Shown here piece by piece: positions 9,267 to 16,923 of a DNA stretch of 64,000 bases (position 1 is the stretch's first letter; the number at the start of each line of letters is the position of its first letter). The notes under the pieces were generated by a model. The model ran no database searches and was not told where the DNA came from. It saw only the letters and a list, made by a program, of their open reading frames with translations. The DNA lies in assembly GCA_947174885.1 (NCBI GenBank), contig CAMWKO010000010.1:29853-93852 (forward strand), given 5' to 3'. Source of the DNA: an uncultured Clostridia bacterium (GTDB lineage: Bacteria; Bacillota; Clostridia; Lachnospirales; Lachnospiraceae). Made by a program: the position numbers and the translations under genes.

Positions 9267-10673
9267 ATGATTGAATTAACAATAAACTTAGATACAAAAT
9301 CAGAAACACCCTTATATGAACAGATATATTCACATATAAAAACAGAAATAAAGGAGGGAAGGCTTTGCAGGAATATAAAGCTTCCCTCTTCCAGAGGACT
9401 GTCTAATAGTCTGTCTGTTAGCAGAAGTACAGTAGATAATGCATATCTACAACTTGTTTCGGAAGGATATGTGAATGCTGTGCCATGTAAGGGTTATTTT
9501 GTAGCAGATATTGATTTGCTTGTAGATACTTCAAATACAAAGGATGAGCATAGAACTGATAAAAAGACAGAAGAATTCAAAAAGAATATTATAGATTTTA
9601 ATATAAGAGGTATAGATTTATCTTCGTTTCCGTTTGGTGCATGGAGAAGGATTACAAAGAATGTGTTAAGTGCAGATAATAGTGAATTGTTTAAGCTTGG
9701 AAATCCTAAAGGTGATATTGCATTTAGGAAAAGTATAAAAAATTATTTATATGAATCCAGAGGTGTAGAAACTACAGTAGACCAAATTATAGTGGGAGCT
9801 GGGAATGACTATCTGCTTATGCTGCTTGGAAACATACTTGGTAAGGTAACGGTGGCTATGGAAAATCCGACTTATTCACAGGCATATAAGATACTAACCT
9901 CATTAGGAAATAAGGTATTACCCATAAATGTAGATAACAGCGGAATTAGTGTTGAAGAATTATATAATTCTCAGGTGGATGTGGCATATGTGACACCTTC
10001 ACATCAGTTTCCGACAGGTATTGTTATGCCTATAAAAAGACGTTTAGAGCTGTTAAAATGGGCCGCTTTAGAAAATAAATATATTATAGAGGATGATTAT
10101 GACAGTGAGTTTCGATATGTCGGAAAACCCATACCATCACTTCATAGTATAGATATTGAGGAAAAGATAATATATATTGGTACTTTATCGCGTTCAATAG
10201 CACCGGCTATCAGAATGAGCTATATGGTATTACCAAAAAAACTAATGGAAATATATGATAAGAGCTATAGTCATTTTTCTTCCACGGTATCAAGAATTGA
10301 CCAGACTATAGTTAAAGAATTTATGGACCAGGGATATTTTGAACGACATTTGAATAAGATGCGTTCTGTATATAAAAATAAGCATGATTTACTGATAAAT
10401 AAGATTAAGGAGATGGAAACCAGAGTAGAGATTTCGGGAGAAAATTCAGGTGTCCATATTGTTATAAAGGTGGACAACAATATGACTGAAATGGAATTAG
10501 TAGAGAGTGCCAAAAAAGAGCATGTAAACGTCTATCGATTATCAAAGTATATGCTTGGGGAAATGCCTAATAAAAGATTTGAAAATGCCGTTTTATTAGG
10601 CTTTGCAGGACTTAGTGATAAAGAAATAATAAGCGGTATAAGAAATTTAGATATGGCATGGAAAGGAAGATAA
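9267..10673 (+). CDS. MocR-type GntR/aminotransferase transcriptional regulator with altered PLP-lysine motif
   Basis: A 468-residue two-domain regulator. Residues 1-75 form a GntR winged helix ('TPLYEQIYSHIKTEIKEGRL', 'LPSSRGLSNSLSVSRSTV'). From about residue 110 on there is a fold-type I aminotransferase-like domain ('VGAGNDYLLMLL', 'IIEDDYDSEFRY', 'ALFGFAGL'-type end seen as 'AVLLGFAGLSD'). In MocR regulators this domain binds pyridoxal phosphate through a lysine in a 'GTxSK' motif. Here the motif reads 'IGTLSRSIAPAIRMSYMVLP', with Arg309 at that position. So the Schiff base may be absent or formed elsewhere. It lies 4 bases after the DUF2225 gene and 1 base before the DUF6062 gene, suggesting one operon. 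The ligand and targets are unknown. Confidence 0.85.
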   Translation: MIELTINLDTKSETPLYEQIYSHIKTEIKEGRLCRNIKLPSSRGLSNSLSVSRSTVDNAYLQLVSEGYVNAVPCKGYFVADIDLLVDTSNTKDEHRTDKKTEEFKKNIIDFNIRGIDLSSFPFGAWRRITKNVLSADNSELFKLGNPKGDIAFRKSIKNYLYESRGVETTVDQIIVGAGNDYLLMLLGNILGKVTVAMENPTYSQAYKILTSLGNKVLPINVDNSGISVEELYNSQVDVAYVTPSHQFPTGIVMPIKRRLELLKWAALENKYIIEDDYDSEFRYVGKPIPSLHSIDIEEKIIYIGTLSRSIAPAIRMSYMVLPKKLMEIYDKSYSHFSSTVSRIDQTIVKEFMDQGYFERHLNKMRSVYKNKHDLLINKIKEMETRVEISGENSGVHIVIKVDNNMTEMELVESAKKEHVNVYRLSKYMLGEMPNKRFENAVLLGFAGLSDKEIISGIRNLDMAWKGR

Positions 10674-10674
10674 T

Positions 10675-11391
10675 ATGGCAGAAAAACTATACACAATACC
10701 TGTAAATGAAGTTTTTGATAAAAAATGTGAATGTCCTGTATGTGAAATATATCACAGCTTAGAAAAAAGCTCGCTGGAGTTTACTATGGGTCCCAGCTAT
10801 ATGGAAGATGATATCAGAGCAATGACTGACAAAACAGGTTTTTGCAGAATGCATAGTGAAAAACTTCTGGGAATGAACAACCGTCTCGGAATGGCACTTA
10901 TATTAAAAACACATACAGATAAAGTGAATAAGGATATTTCAAAACTTTCATCAAATATGAAATCTAAGGGATTTTTTAAGAAAGCAGATAATAAAGAATT
11001 GCTGGATTATATCAAAGAGTTAAATACCTCATGTTTTGTATGTAACAGAATAAACGAAGTGTTTGACAGATATATTGCTACTATTTTTCATTTATGGAAA
11101 AATGACAGTAGCTTCAAGGAAAAGTATTTAAAATCCGAGGGCTTTTGTGTGGAGCATTTTGGAATGTTGGTTGAAAGGGCAGAAAGTGAATTATCGGGTA
11201 AAACAAAGGAAGAATTTGTGGAGGTCACTGTAAAACTCTATAATGATAATATGGAAAGAATAAATGAGGATTTAGCATGGTTTATCAACAAGTTTGATTA
11301 TAAGTATAAGGATGAGCCTTGGAAAAATTCAAAGGATTCTGTGCCAAGAGCTTTAACAAAGCTCAATGGAATAATAGTGGAAGAACAGTAG
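10675..11391 (+). CDS. DUF6062 family protein
   Basis: A 238-residue cytoplasmic protein of unknown function, rich in cysteine-based motifs: 'CECPVCEIYH', 'GFCRMHSEKLLG', 'CFVCNRI' and 'GFCVEHFGML'. Their symmetry, with two CxxC plus two C-x2/3-H sets, suggests an internal duplication and two metal sites. This pattern matches the DUF6062 family found in Lachnospiraceae. It begins one base after the stop of the MocR-like regulator, so translation is probably coupled. A bidirectional terminator follows. Confidence 0.75.
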   Translation: MAEKLYTIPVNEVFDKKCECPVCEIYHSLEKSSLEFTMGPSYMEDDIRAMTDKTGFCRMHSEKLLGMNNRLGMALILKTHTDKVNKDISKLSSNMKSKGFFKKADNKELLDYIKELNTSCFVCNRINEVFDRYIATIFHLWKNDSSFKEKYLKSEGFCVEHFGMLVERAESELSGKTKEEFVEVTVKLYNDNMERINEDLAWFINKFDYKYKDEPWKNSKDSVPRALTKLNGIIVEEQ

Positions 11392-11448
11392 TATGATTAT
11401 ATTTGTAAGATACATAACTGTTATGAAGCAGAAGAAGTAAATCAAAGC

Positions 11449-11497
11449 AAAAAAGACTGAAAACTATATAATGATATAGGCTTTCAGTCTTTTTTTA
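11449..11497. terminator. Bidirectional rho-independent terminator
   Basis: AAAAAGACTGAAA (from 11450) pairs with the TTTCAGTCTTTTT arm ending near 11495, with an inner CTATAT/ATATAG helix. There is an A-run on the left and a T-run on the right. It can end both the DUF6062 operon on the plus strand and the small acidic protein gene on the minus strand. Confidence 0.8.
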
Positions 11498-11567
11498 CTG
11501 ACTAAATAAAATGTCTAAAATTTGCAGTGTCAGTTATTTTTTAATACATTTAATAACATAAGTCTGA

Positions 11568-11870
11568 TTACTTTTTAGACTTTTTAGAGGTTGTTTCTTC
11601 TTTAGAATCATCCTCTTTGGTTTCTTCTTTTGTTTCAACAGCAGTATCTTTTTCTAATGCCTCATCTACAGCTTCGGCTTCGATAGGAATAGCTGTATAG
11701 CCTCTGTCTAAGTCATCCTCAAAATCATCATCGAAATCTTCATCATCAAAATCATCAAAGTCATCATCAATATTCTGTGCTACATATTTTTTGTAAAGAG
11801 CAACTGCTCCGGCTGTAGCAGCGGCAGCAAATGCTGTGAATGCAAGAAATTTACCGAATTTTTTTGCCAT
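11568..11870 (-). CDS. Small membrane-associated protein with Asp-rich tail, unknown
   Basis: A 100-residue protein. Residues 1-30 contain one Ala-rich hydrophobic helix ('FLAFTAFAAAATAGAVALY'). Then comes an extreme acidic tract of Asp, Glu and Phe (about residues 35-55) and a hydrophilic Glu/Lys/Ser/Thr-rich C-terminus ending 'TTSKKSKK'. A ribosome binding site (AAAGAGGT in the minus-strand sense) lies just upstream of the ATG at 11870. This resembles small YtxH-like anchored proteins of Firmicutes in layout but I cannot assign a family. The acidic tract could bind divalent cations; that is inference from composition. Confidence 0.65.
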   Translation of the reverse strand: MAKKFGKFLAFTAFAAAATAGAVALYKKYVAQNIDDDFDDFDDEDFDDDFEDDLDRGYTAIPIEAEAVDEALEKDTAVETKEETKEDDSKEETTSKKSKK

Positions 11871-12096
11871 ACTTACCTCTTTCTCATAGTTTCTTCTATG
11901 CTTTTTTATATAAGCTATTTTAATACTATTTTGCTCAAAAATAAAGGATTATTACAAAAAATAATAAAATATTTATAAATGATTGATAAAATTGATAAGA
12001 AATAAAGTTAATTATAAGAGTGGAAATAAATATGTATATTGGATGTCTGATTTACAATAGACAAAAGTGAATTAATGGTTATAGATATAATATTTC

Positions 12097-12124
12097 TTGA
12101 CATATTTATTTTAAATGTTATAAT
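12097..12124 (+). promoter_or_regulatory. Consensus promoter of thrS
   Basis: Perfect TTGACA (12097-12102) and perfect TATAAT (12119-12124) are separated by 16 bases. The start of transcription would fall near 12131, just before the T-box leader. Confidence 0.85.
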
Positions 12125-12149
12125 CGGCATAGTAAATATAATATAAATA

Positions 12150-12381
12150 ACACGATGACGAGACGAGTAAGTTTTATAAAGGATTACAGAGAGGAATAAA
12201 CCGGTGTGATTATTCTATCCCGTTAAAACCGAAGACTACCTCTGAGTGACTCTAATCCGGTCCGTTGATTACGTTATAATCAAAATGAGTGTTAGTTTAA
12301 AAATAATTTTAAACTGATAAAATGGGTGGAACCACGGTTAATATCGTCCCTACATACAGACTTTTGTATGTAGGGATTTTT
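12150..12381 (+). promoter_or_regulatory. T-box leader (tRNA-Thr responsive) of thrS
   Basis: Stem I contains GGATTA/TAATCC and AGAGG/CCTCT helices enclosing an internal loop GAGTGACTC, in which ACT at 12249-12251 is the only threonine codon. The T-box bulge region reads AATGGGTGGAACCACGG (12321-12337). A terminator hairpin CCCTACATAC/GTATGTAGGG (12348-12357 with 12366-12375) with a following T-run ends the leader. Uncharged tRNA-Thr should pair through its anticodon with the specifier and through its 3' end with TGGA (12327-12330), favouring the antiterminator and thrS expression. The tRNA-Thr(GGT) at 4390 fits both contacts. Confidence 0.92.
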
Positions 12382-12642
12382 ATATAATTTAGAAGTTTTC
12401 CAAAGACCCTATTATATAAAAGCGAATTTCTATATATAAAGTCTGGATTATAAACTTATTCCCGCAAACAAATATACTAAGTAGAAATACTTACACAGAT
12501 ATTGGAGAACACTGCGGAATATTTGACTTAAAACAGTAGTTTTTGACAAACATAATATTATGCTTATGTAAGCTTTTTAAATCTAAAAATAAAAATACGA
12601 AAACTCAAGAATATTATGTTATGTCAGAGGAAAGGAAAGAAA
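12382..12642 (+). other. Long leader between T-box terminator and thrS, with a repeat fragment
   Basis: About 260 bases without a gene. The last part (12568-12606) is a solo right end of the palindromic repeat whose complete copy is at 16696-16873. The rest shows no recognisable structure. The thrS ribosome binding site follows the repeat directly. Confidence 0.5.
12568..12606. repeat. Right-end fragment of MITE-like palindromic repeat
   Basis: It matches the right terminal inverted repeat of the full element (16834-16873) over about 40 bases: GTAAGCTTTTT, then a CTAAAAATAAAAATACG block, then CTC. The preceding GCTTATGTAAGC looks like the element's third hairpin with its loop lost. Confidence 0.6.
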
Positions 12643-14604
12643 ATGAAAATTACATTAAAAGACGGTTCGGTAAAAGAATATCAGAATGAAATGTCTGTAT
12701 ATGAGGTTGCACTTGATATTAGTGAGGGACTTGCAAGAGCAGCCTGTGCAGGTGAGCTAAACGGAGTGGTGGTAGACCTTAGGACAAGAATTTACAGTGA
12801 CTGTGAATTAAATATTCTTACATTTAATGATGATGCAGGAAAGGCTGCATACAGACATACTACATCTCATGTTATGGCTGAGGCGGTTAAAAGATTATAT
12901 CCTGATGCAAAGCTTGCAATCGGTCCCTCAATAGATACAGGCTTTTACTACGATTTTGAGCATGAGCCGTTTTCAAGAGAAGATTTAGACAAAATTGAAG
13001 CTGAAATGAAAAAAATTATAAAAGAAAATGCTGCTTTGGAAAAGTTTACATTACCAAGAGAAGAAGCAATAAAATTTATGGAGGAAAAAAATGAGCCATA
13101 TAAGGTAGAGCTTATTAAAGATTTACCGGAGGATTCAGAGATTTCTTTTTATAAGCAGGGAGATTTTACAGATCTTTGTGCAGGTCCTCATCTTATGAAA
13201 ACAGGTGCAATTAAGGCCTTTAAGCTGATTTCTTCTTCGGGAGCATATTGGAGAGGTAATTCAGACAATAAGATGCTTACCCGTATATATGGTACAGCTT
13301 ATACAAAGAAAGAGGAGCTTAACGAATATTTAGCATATCTGGAAGATATAAAGAAAAGAGATCACAATAAGCTAGGCAGGGAAATGGAATTATTTACTAC
13401 CGTAGATGTAATAGGTCAGGGACTTCCTCTTCTTATGCCAAATGGTGTTATTATGCTTCAGGAGCTTCAAAGATGGATTGAAGATGAAGAAACAAAACGA
13501 GGCTATGTGAGAACAAAAACTCCTCTTATGGCGAAGTCGGATTTGTATAAGCTTTCAGGACACTGGGATCATTACAAGGAAGGAATGTTTGTATTAGGGG
13601 ATGAAGAAAATGACAAGGAAGTATTTGCACTTCGTCCAATGACATGTCCGTTCCAGTACTATGTATATAAGGCAAGTCAGAAGAGCTATAGAGATTTGCC
13701 TATCAGATATGGTGAAACTTCTACACTGTTCAGAAACGAAGATTCAGGAGAAATGCACGGACTTACAAGAGTAAGACAGTTTACGATTTCAGAGGGACAC
13801 TTAATTGTAAGACCTGACCAGATGGTAAAGGAATTTAAAGATTGTCTTGCACTTGCAAAATATTGTCTTGAAACCTTAGGAGTAGAAGAGGATGTTACTT
13901 ACCATTTATCAAAGTGGGATCCTGATAACAGAAAAAAATATATTGGTGAGCCAGAGGTCTGGGAAGAAACAGAGGGACACATCAGAAACATATTACAGGA
14001 ATTAAACATTGAATTTACGGAGGATGTAGGCGAGGCTGCCTTCTATGGACCAAAGGTAGATATTAATGCCAAGAATGTATACGGAAAAGAAGATACAATG
14101 ATTACAATTCAGTGGGATGCGCTTTTGGCTGAGCAGTTTGATATGTACTATGTAGACCAGAATGGTGATAAGGTACGTCCTTATATTATTCACAGAACTT
14201 CAATGGGATGTTATGAAAGAACACTTGCATGGCTGATTGAAAAGTATGCAGGACTTTTTCCAACCTGGCTTTGTCCTGAGCAGGTAAGAGTATTACCTAT
14301 TTCGGAAAAATATGCTGACTATGCAAATAAAGTAAATAATGAGTTGGTGGCTAACGGTATCAGAAGCTCGGTAGATAACCGTTCGGAAAAGATTGGATTT
14401 AAGATTAGGGATTCAAGACTTCATAGAGTACCATATATGCTCGTTGTAGGTCAGAAAGAAGAGGAAGAAAATAAAGTTTCTGTAAGAAGCCGTTATCTTG
14501 GTGATGAGGGTGCTAAGGATTTGAATATATTCATAGGTGATATCTGCAAGGAGATAAGAACTAAAGAAATAAGGAAAATAGAAGTAACAGAAGAGGCAAA
14601 ATAG
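12643..14604 (+). CDS. thrS: Threonyl-tRNA synthetase
   Basis: Class II synthetase charging tRNA-Thr. Domains in order: TGS ('MKITLKDGSVKEYQNEMSVY', residues 1-60), the editing/SAD domain ('HTTSHVMAEAVKRLYP', 'YDFEHEPF'), the catalytic core with motif 2-type sequence ('FRNEDSGEMHGLTRVRQFT'), the Zn-site cysteine in 'RPMTCPFQYY', motif 3 ('YIIHRTSMGCYERTLAWLIE'), and the C-terminal anticodon-binding domain. The product is 653 residues, the usual length. ATG 12643 is chosen because GAGGAAAGG lies 8 bases before it; the in-frame ATG at 12616 is upstream of that site. Expression should be controlled by the T-box leader. The AEC transporter gene begins 4 bases after the stop. Confidence 0.97.
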   Translation: MKITLKDGSVKEYQNEMSVYEVALDISEGLARAACAGELNGVVVDLRTRIYSDCELNILTFNDDAGKAAYRHTTSHVMAEAVKRLYPDAKLAIGPSIDTGFYYDFEHEPFSREDLDKIEAEMKKIIKENAALEKFTLPREEAIKFMEEKNEPYKVELIKDLPEDSEISFYKQGDFTDLCAGPHLMKTGAIKAFKLISSSGAYWRGNSDNKMLTRIYGTAYTKKEELNEYLAYLEDIKKRDHNKLGREMELFTTVDVIGQGLPLLMPNGVIMLQELQRWIEDEETKRGYVRTKTPLMAKSDLYKLSGHWDHYKEGMFVLGDEENDKEVFALRPMTCPFQYYVYKASQKSYRDLPIRYGETSTLFRNEDSGEMHGLTRVRQFTISEGHLIVRPDQMVKEFKDCLALAKYCLETLGVEEDVTYHLSKWDPDNRKKYIGEPEVWEETEGHIRNILQELNIEFTEDVGEAAFYGPKVDINAKNVYGKEDTMITIQWDALLAEQFDMYYVDQNGDKVRPYIIHRTSMGCYERTLAWLIEKYAGLFPTWLCPEQVRVLPISEKYADYANKVNNELVANGIRSSVDNRSEKIGFKIRDSRLHRVPYMLVVGQKEEEENKVSVRSRYLGDEGAKDLNIFIGDICKEIRTKEIRKIEVTEEAK

Positions 14605-14607
14605 TAA

Positions 14608-15561
14608 ATGGATAATCTGATATTTAGCCTTAATGCCACCATACCGGTATTTCTGGTTATAGTTGTAGGATATGTTTTAAAAAGAATCGGTATGCTGGGA
14701 CCGGAATTTATAAAGGACGCAAACAAATTTAATTTCAATGTGACACTTCCTTGCCTTTTGGTTAATGATTTAATTAATTGTGGAATAAGAGAAAACTTTG
14801 AGTTTAAGTATGTGGCGTACTGTTTTATTACAACTCTTGCCTGCATTATTATAACATGGGGACTTGCAAAGGTATTTATGAAGGATGAAACCATAATAGG
14901 TGAATTTGTTCAGGGCTCTTACAGAGGCAGTGCAGCAGTGTTAGGAATTGCACTTATACAGAATATTCAAGGTGATTCAGGAATGGGGCCGCTTATGATA
15001 GTAGGCTCTGTTCCGTTATATAATGCATTTGCGGTAATGATATTAACATTGGAATCACCAAATAGAGATAAGTCACAAAGCTTTGGTATAACTCTTAAAA
15101 AGGCTGTTATTGGAATATTGAAAAATCCTATGATTATAAGCATATTTATAGGTGTGCTATTATCATATTTCAATATTGCACTTCCTGTTATAGCAGAAAA
15201 AACCATATCTTCTCTTGCGAAGATTACAACACCACTTGCACTTATTACAATAGGAGCGGCATTTGAGGGTGCGAAGGCTATAAAAATGATAAAGCCTACA
15301 ATATTATCAACGGTTATAAAACTTATAATACAGCCACTTATATTTCTACCGCTTGCTGTCTTCATGGGTTTCAATTCAGGTGAAATAATTGCATTGCTTA
15401 TAATGTATGGAGCACCTACTACAGCCAGCTGCTTTATAATGGCAAAGAATATGAAACATGAAGGGACACTGTCATCGAGTATAATAGTACTGACAACATT
15501 GCTATCGGCGTTTACCATTACATTTTGGATATGGGTACTAAAATGCTTTAGAGTGATTTAG
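14608..15561 (+). CDS. AEC family transporter (auxin efflux carrier-like permease)
   Basis: A 317-residue polytopic membrane protein with about ten hydrophobic segments in two halves, starting 'NATIPVFLVIVVGYVLKRIG'. Features typical of the AEC family include 'FNVTLPCLLVNDL' and the C-terminal 'YGAPTTASCFIMAKNM'. Bacterial members export or exchange organic acids such as malate; the substrate here cannot be read from sequence. It starts 4 bases after thrS and lacks its own promoter, so it is probably expressed from the thrS T-box transcript. Its last 4 bases overlap the end of the convergent AraC-type regulator gene. Confidence 0.85.
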   Translation: MDNLIFSLNATIPVFLVIVVGYVLKRIGMLGPEFIKDANKFNFNVTLPCLLVNDLINCGIRENFEFKYVAYCFITTLACIIITWGLAKVFMKDETIIGEFVQGSYRGSAAVLGIALIQNIQGDSGMGPLMIVGSVPLYNAFAVMILTLESPNRDKSQSFGITLKKAVIGILKNPMIISIFIGVLLSYFNIALPVIAEKTISSLAKITTPLALITIGAAFEGAKAIKMIKPTILSTVIKLIIQPLIFLPLAVFMGFNSGEIIALLIMYGAPTTASCFIMAKNMKHEGTLSSSIIVLTTLLSAFTITFWIWVLKCFRVI

Positions 15562-16445
15562 TCCTGATACATTTTTCTAAACTCACGAGGTGTCATGTCA
15601 TAACGCTTTTTAAAGAGTCTGTTAAAATACGACAGATTATCAAAGCCTGACTCCATGGCAATAGCGAGAATAGATGAGGAAGAGGATATAAGCAATCTGG
15701 AGGCGATAGTCAGTCTGTAATTATTTAAATATTCTATAAAGGAAACATCCATGTTTGCTTTAAAAAATTTCATAAAATGTGACTGGCTGAAATTACATAT
15801 TTCAGCTATTTCTTCAATAGTTATTGGATTGGCATAGTTATTTTCCACATATTTTATTACGACTTTTAGTTTATCCAAAGATTTTCTTTTCTTTATGGTA
15901 GGGAGGGAAATCTTTGGTATTTTATTAAATATAATGGCAAAGAACTGAAAAAGATTACCTTTGATTGAAAGCTCATATGCTTTTGGAAAGGTTTTGCATA
16001 TCTCATCTATATTGTTCAGACAATATGCCAGTTTATCATAGTAGTCACAGTTCTCTTCATTAAGGATATTAGGAATCTGAATAAGTCTTTTTGTCATAGG
16101 TGTAAAAAAGTTTGTATTGCAGGCATCATCATGCTTGGAAACGAGTAAATCCATAGAAAAAATCATATTTTCATATTCCATTACGTTGATGCCCTCCTGT
16201 TCAATGGAATGAAGCTGACCCGGTAAAATAAGCACAATATCCTTAGCCTTTACCTCATAATAATCTAAGTCAATAGAAATAATACCTTTACCCTTTTTTA
16301 TATAAATTATTTCAAATTCATTGTGCCAGTGATTAGGAACACATGTAAAGTCAATTGGTATGGAACATACATAAGTAACATAGGGAAAGTTGTTATTACC
16401 ATGAGTTTTCTTTTCTTCATAGTTTTCGTATTCTAATATATTCAT
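15558..16445 (-). CDS. AraC family transcriptional regulator with cupin sensor
   Basis: A 295-residue regulator. The N-terminal cupin-like sugar-sensing domain has 'HWHNEFEIIYIKKGKG' and 'LILPGQLHSIEQE' (residues about 40-90). The C-terminal double helix-turn-helix spans about residues 195-295 ('TIEEIAEICNFSQSHFMKFF', 'IAMESGFDNLSYFNRLFKKR', 'MTPREFRKMY'). Such regulators usually control nearby carbohydrate genes. It faces away from the alpha-glucan island across a 478-base intergenic region holding a palindromic repeat. So it may regulate the alpha-glucosidase gene at 16924, though this is inference from position. Its stop region overlaps the AEC gene by 4 bases in convergent orientation. 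Confidence 0.88.
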   Translation of the reverse strand: MNILEYENYEEKKTHGNNNFPYVTYVCSIPIDFTCVPNHWHNEFEIIYIKKGKGIISIDLDYYEVKAKDIVLILPGQLHSIEQEGINVMEYENMIFSMDLLVSKHDDACNTNFFTPMTKRLIQIPNILNEENCDYYDKLAYCLNNIDEICKTFPKAYELSIKGNLFQFFAIIFNKIPKISLPTIKKRKSLDKLKVVIKYVENNYANPITIEEIAEICNFSQSHFMKFFKANMDVSFIEYLNNYRLTIASRLLISSSSSILAIAMESGFDNLSYFNRLFKKRYDMTPREFRKMYQD

Positions 16446-16548
16446 AATTTAATTTCTAATAAAATTTTATAAATAATAAAATCTATTATATATCTCCTTT
16501 ATATACATATTTGACAGAATATCTCTGAAAAATCCTTACTTTTGTGCT

Positions 16549-16603
16549 AACAGGCAATTCGCCAGGTGGACATACTTATGCGGAAATTTGCCCGTCAGAA
16601 CTT
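16549..16603. repeat. Imperfect palindrome, about 55 bases
   Basis: The left arm, starting CTAACAGGCAATTCGC, is the reverse complement of the right arm ending in GCCCGTCAG, apart from a few mismatches. No T-run follows, so it is not a simple terminator. It has the look of a dispersed REP-like sequence, but no second copy is visible here. Confidence 0.4.
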
Positions 16604-16695
16604 CCTGATAATAAAAAAATATGGTAGTTTATGTATAGTTTTAATAGTATTATATTATAATTTATGATATAATTGCAACGTCATTATGCTTTATA

Positions 16696-16873
16696 GAGTT
16701 TCTGTATTTTTATTTTTAGCTTCAAAAAGTCTTGTTGCCAAAGGCAACATAGACATCTTGAACAAAAAATACAGATTAAAGTGAACTTTCATCTGTAACT
16801 TTTTGTTCAAGATGCTTATATCACTATAATGATGTAAGCTTTTTGAAGCTAAAAATAAAAAATACGGAAATTC
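16696..16873. repeat. Complete MITE-like palindromic repeat element
   Basis: Terminal inverted repeats of about 35 bp bound the element: the left starts GAGTTTCTGTATTTTT and the right ends AAATACGGAAATTC. The interior holds three further hairpins: GTTGCC-AAA-GGCAAC, a 23-24 bp stem around ATCTTGAAC...GTTCAAGAT, and GCTTA...TAAGC. The whole can fold as a cloverleaf. It encodes no protein. A left-half copy is at 45421-45493 and a right-end copy at 12568-12606. Confidence 0.75.
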
Positions 16874-16923
16874 AAGTGTTATGATTTAAAATGTAATAAT
16901 AAATCAGCCTTTAGGAGGGAAAA

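Larger units (their letters stand above)
16446..16923 (+). other. Divergent intergenic region between AraC regulator and alpha-glucosidase
   Basis: No gene is visible. It holds an imperfect palindrome at about 16549-16603 and the complete MITE-like repeat at 16696-16873. Several TATAAT-like boxes lie between (16640-16675). The alpha-glucosidase ribosome binding site AGGAGG follows at 16913-16918. Confidence 0.5.

Noticed and set aside
14967..15518. A 183-codon minus-strand frame
   Set aside because: It mirrors the AEC transporter gene, whose family motifs are clear; the antisense frame shows no motif or start signal.
16696..16873. Rho-independent terminator or riboswitch
   Set aside because: The outer stem ends without a T-run in the plus sense, and partial copies occur elsewhere in unrelated leaders, which fits a mobile repeat better.
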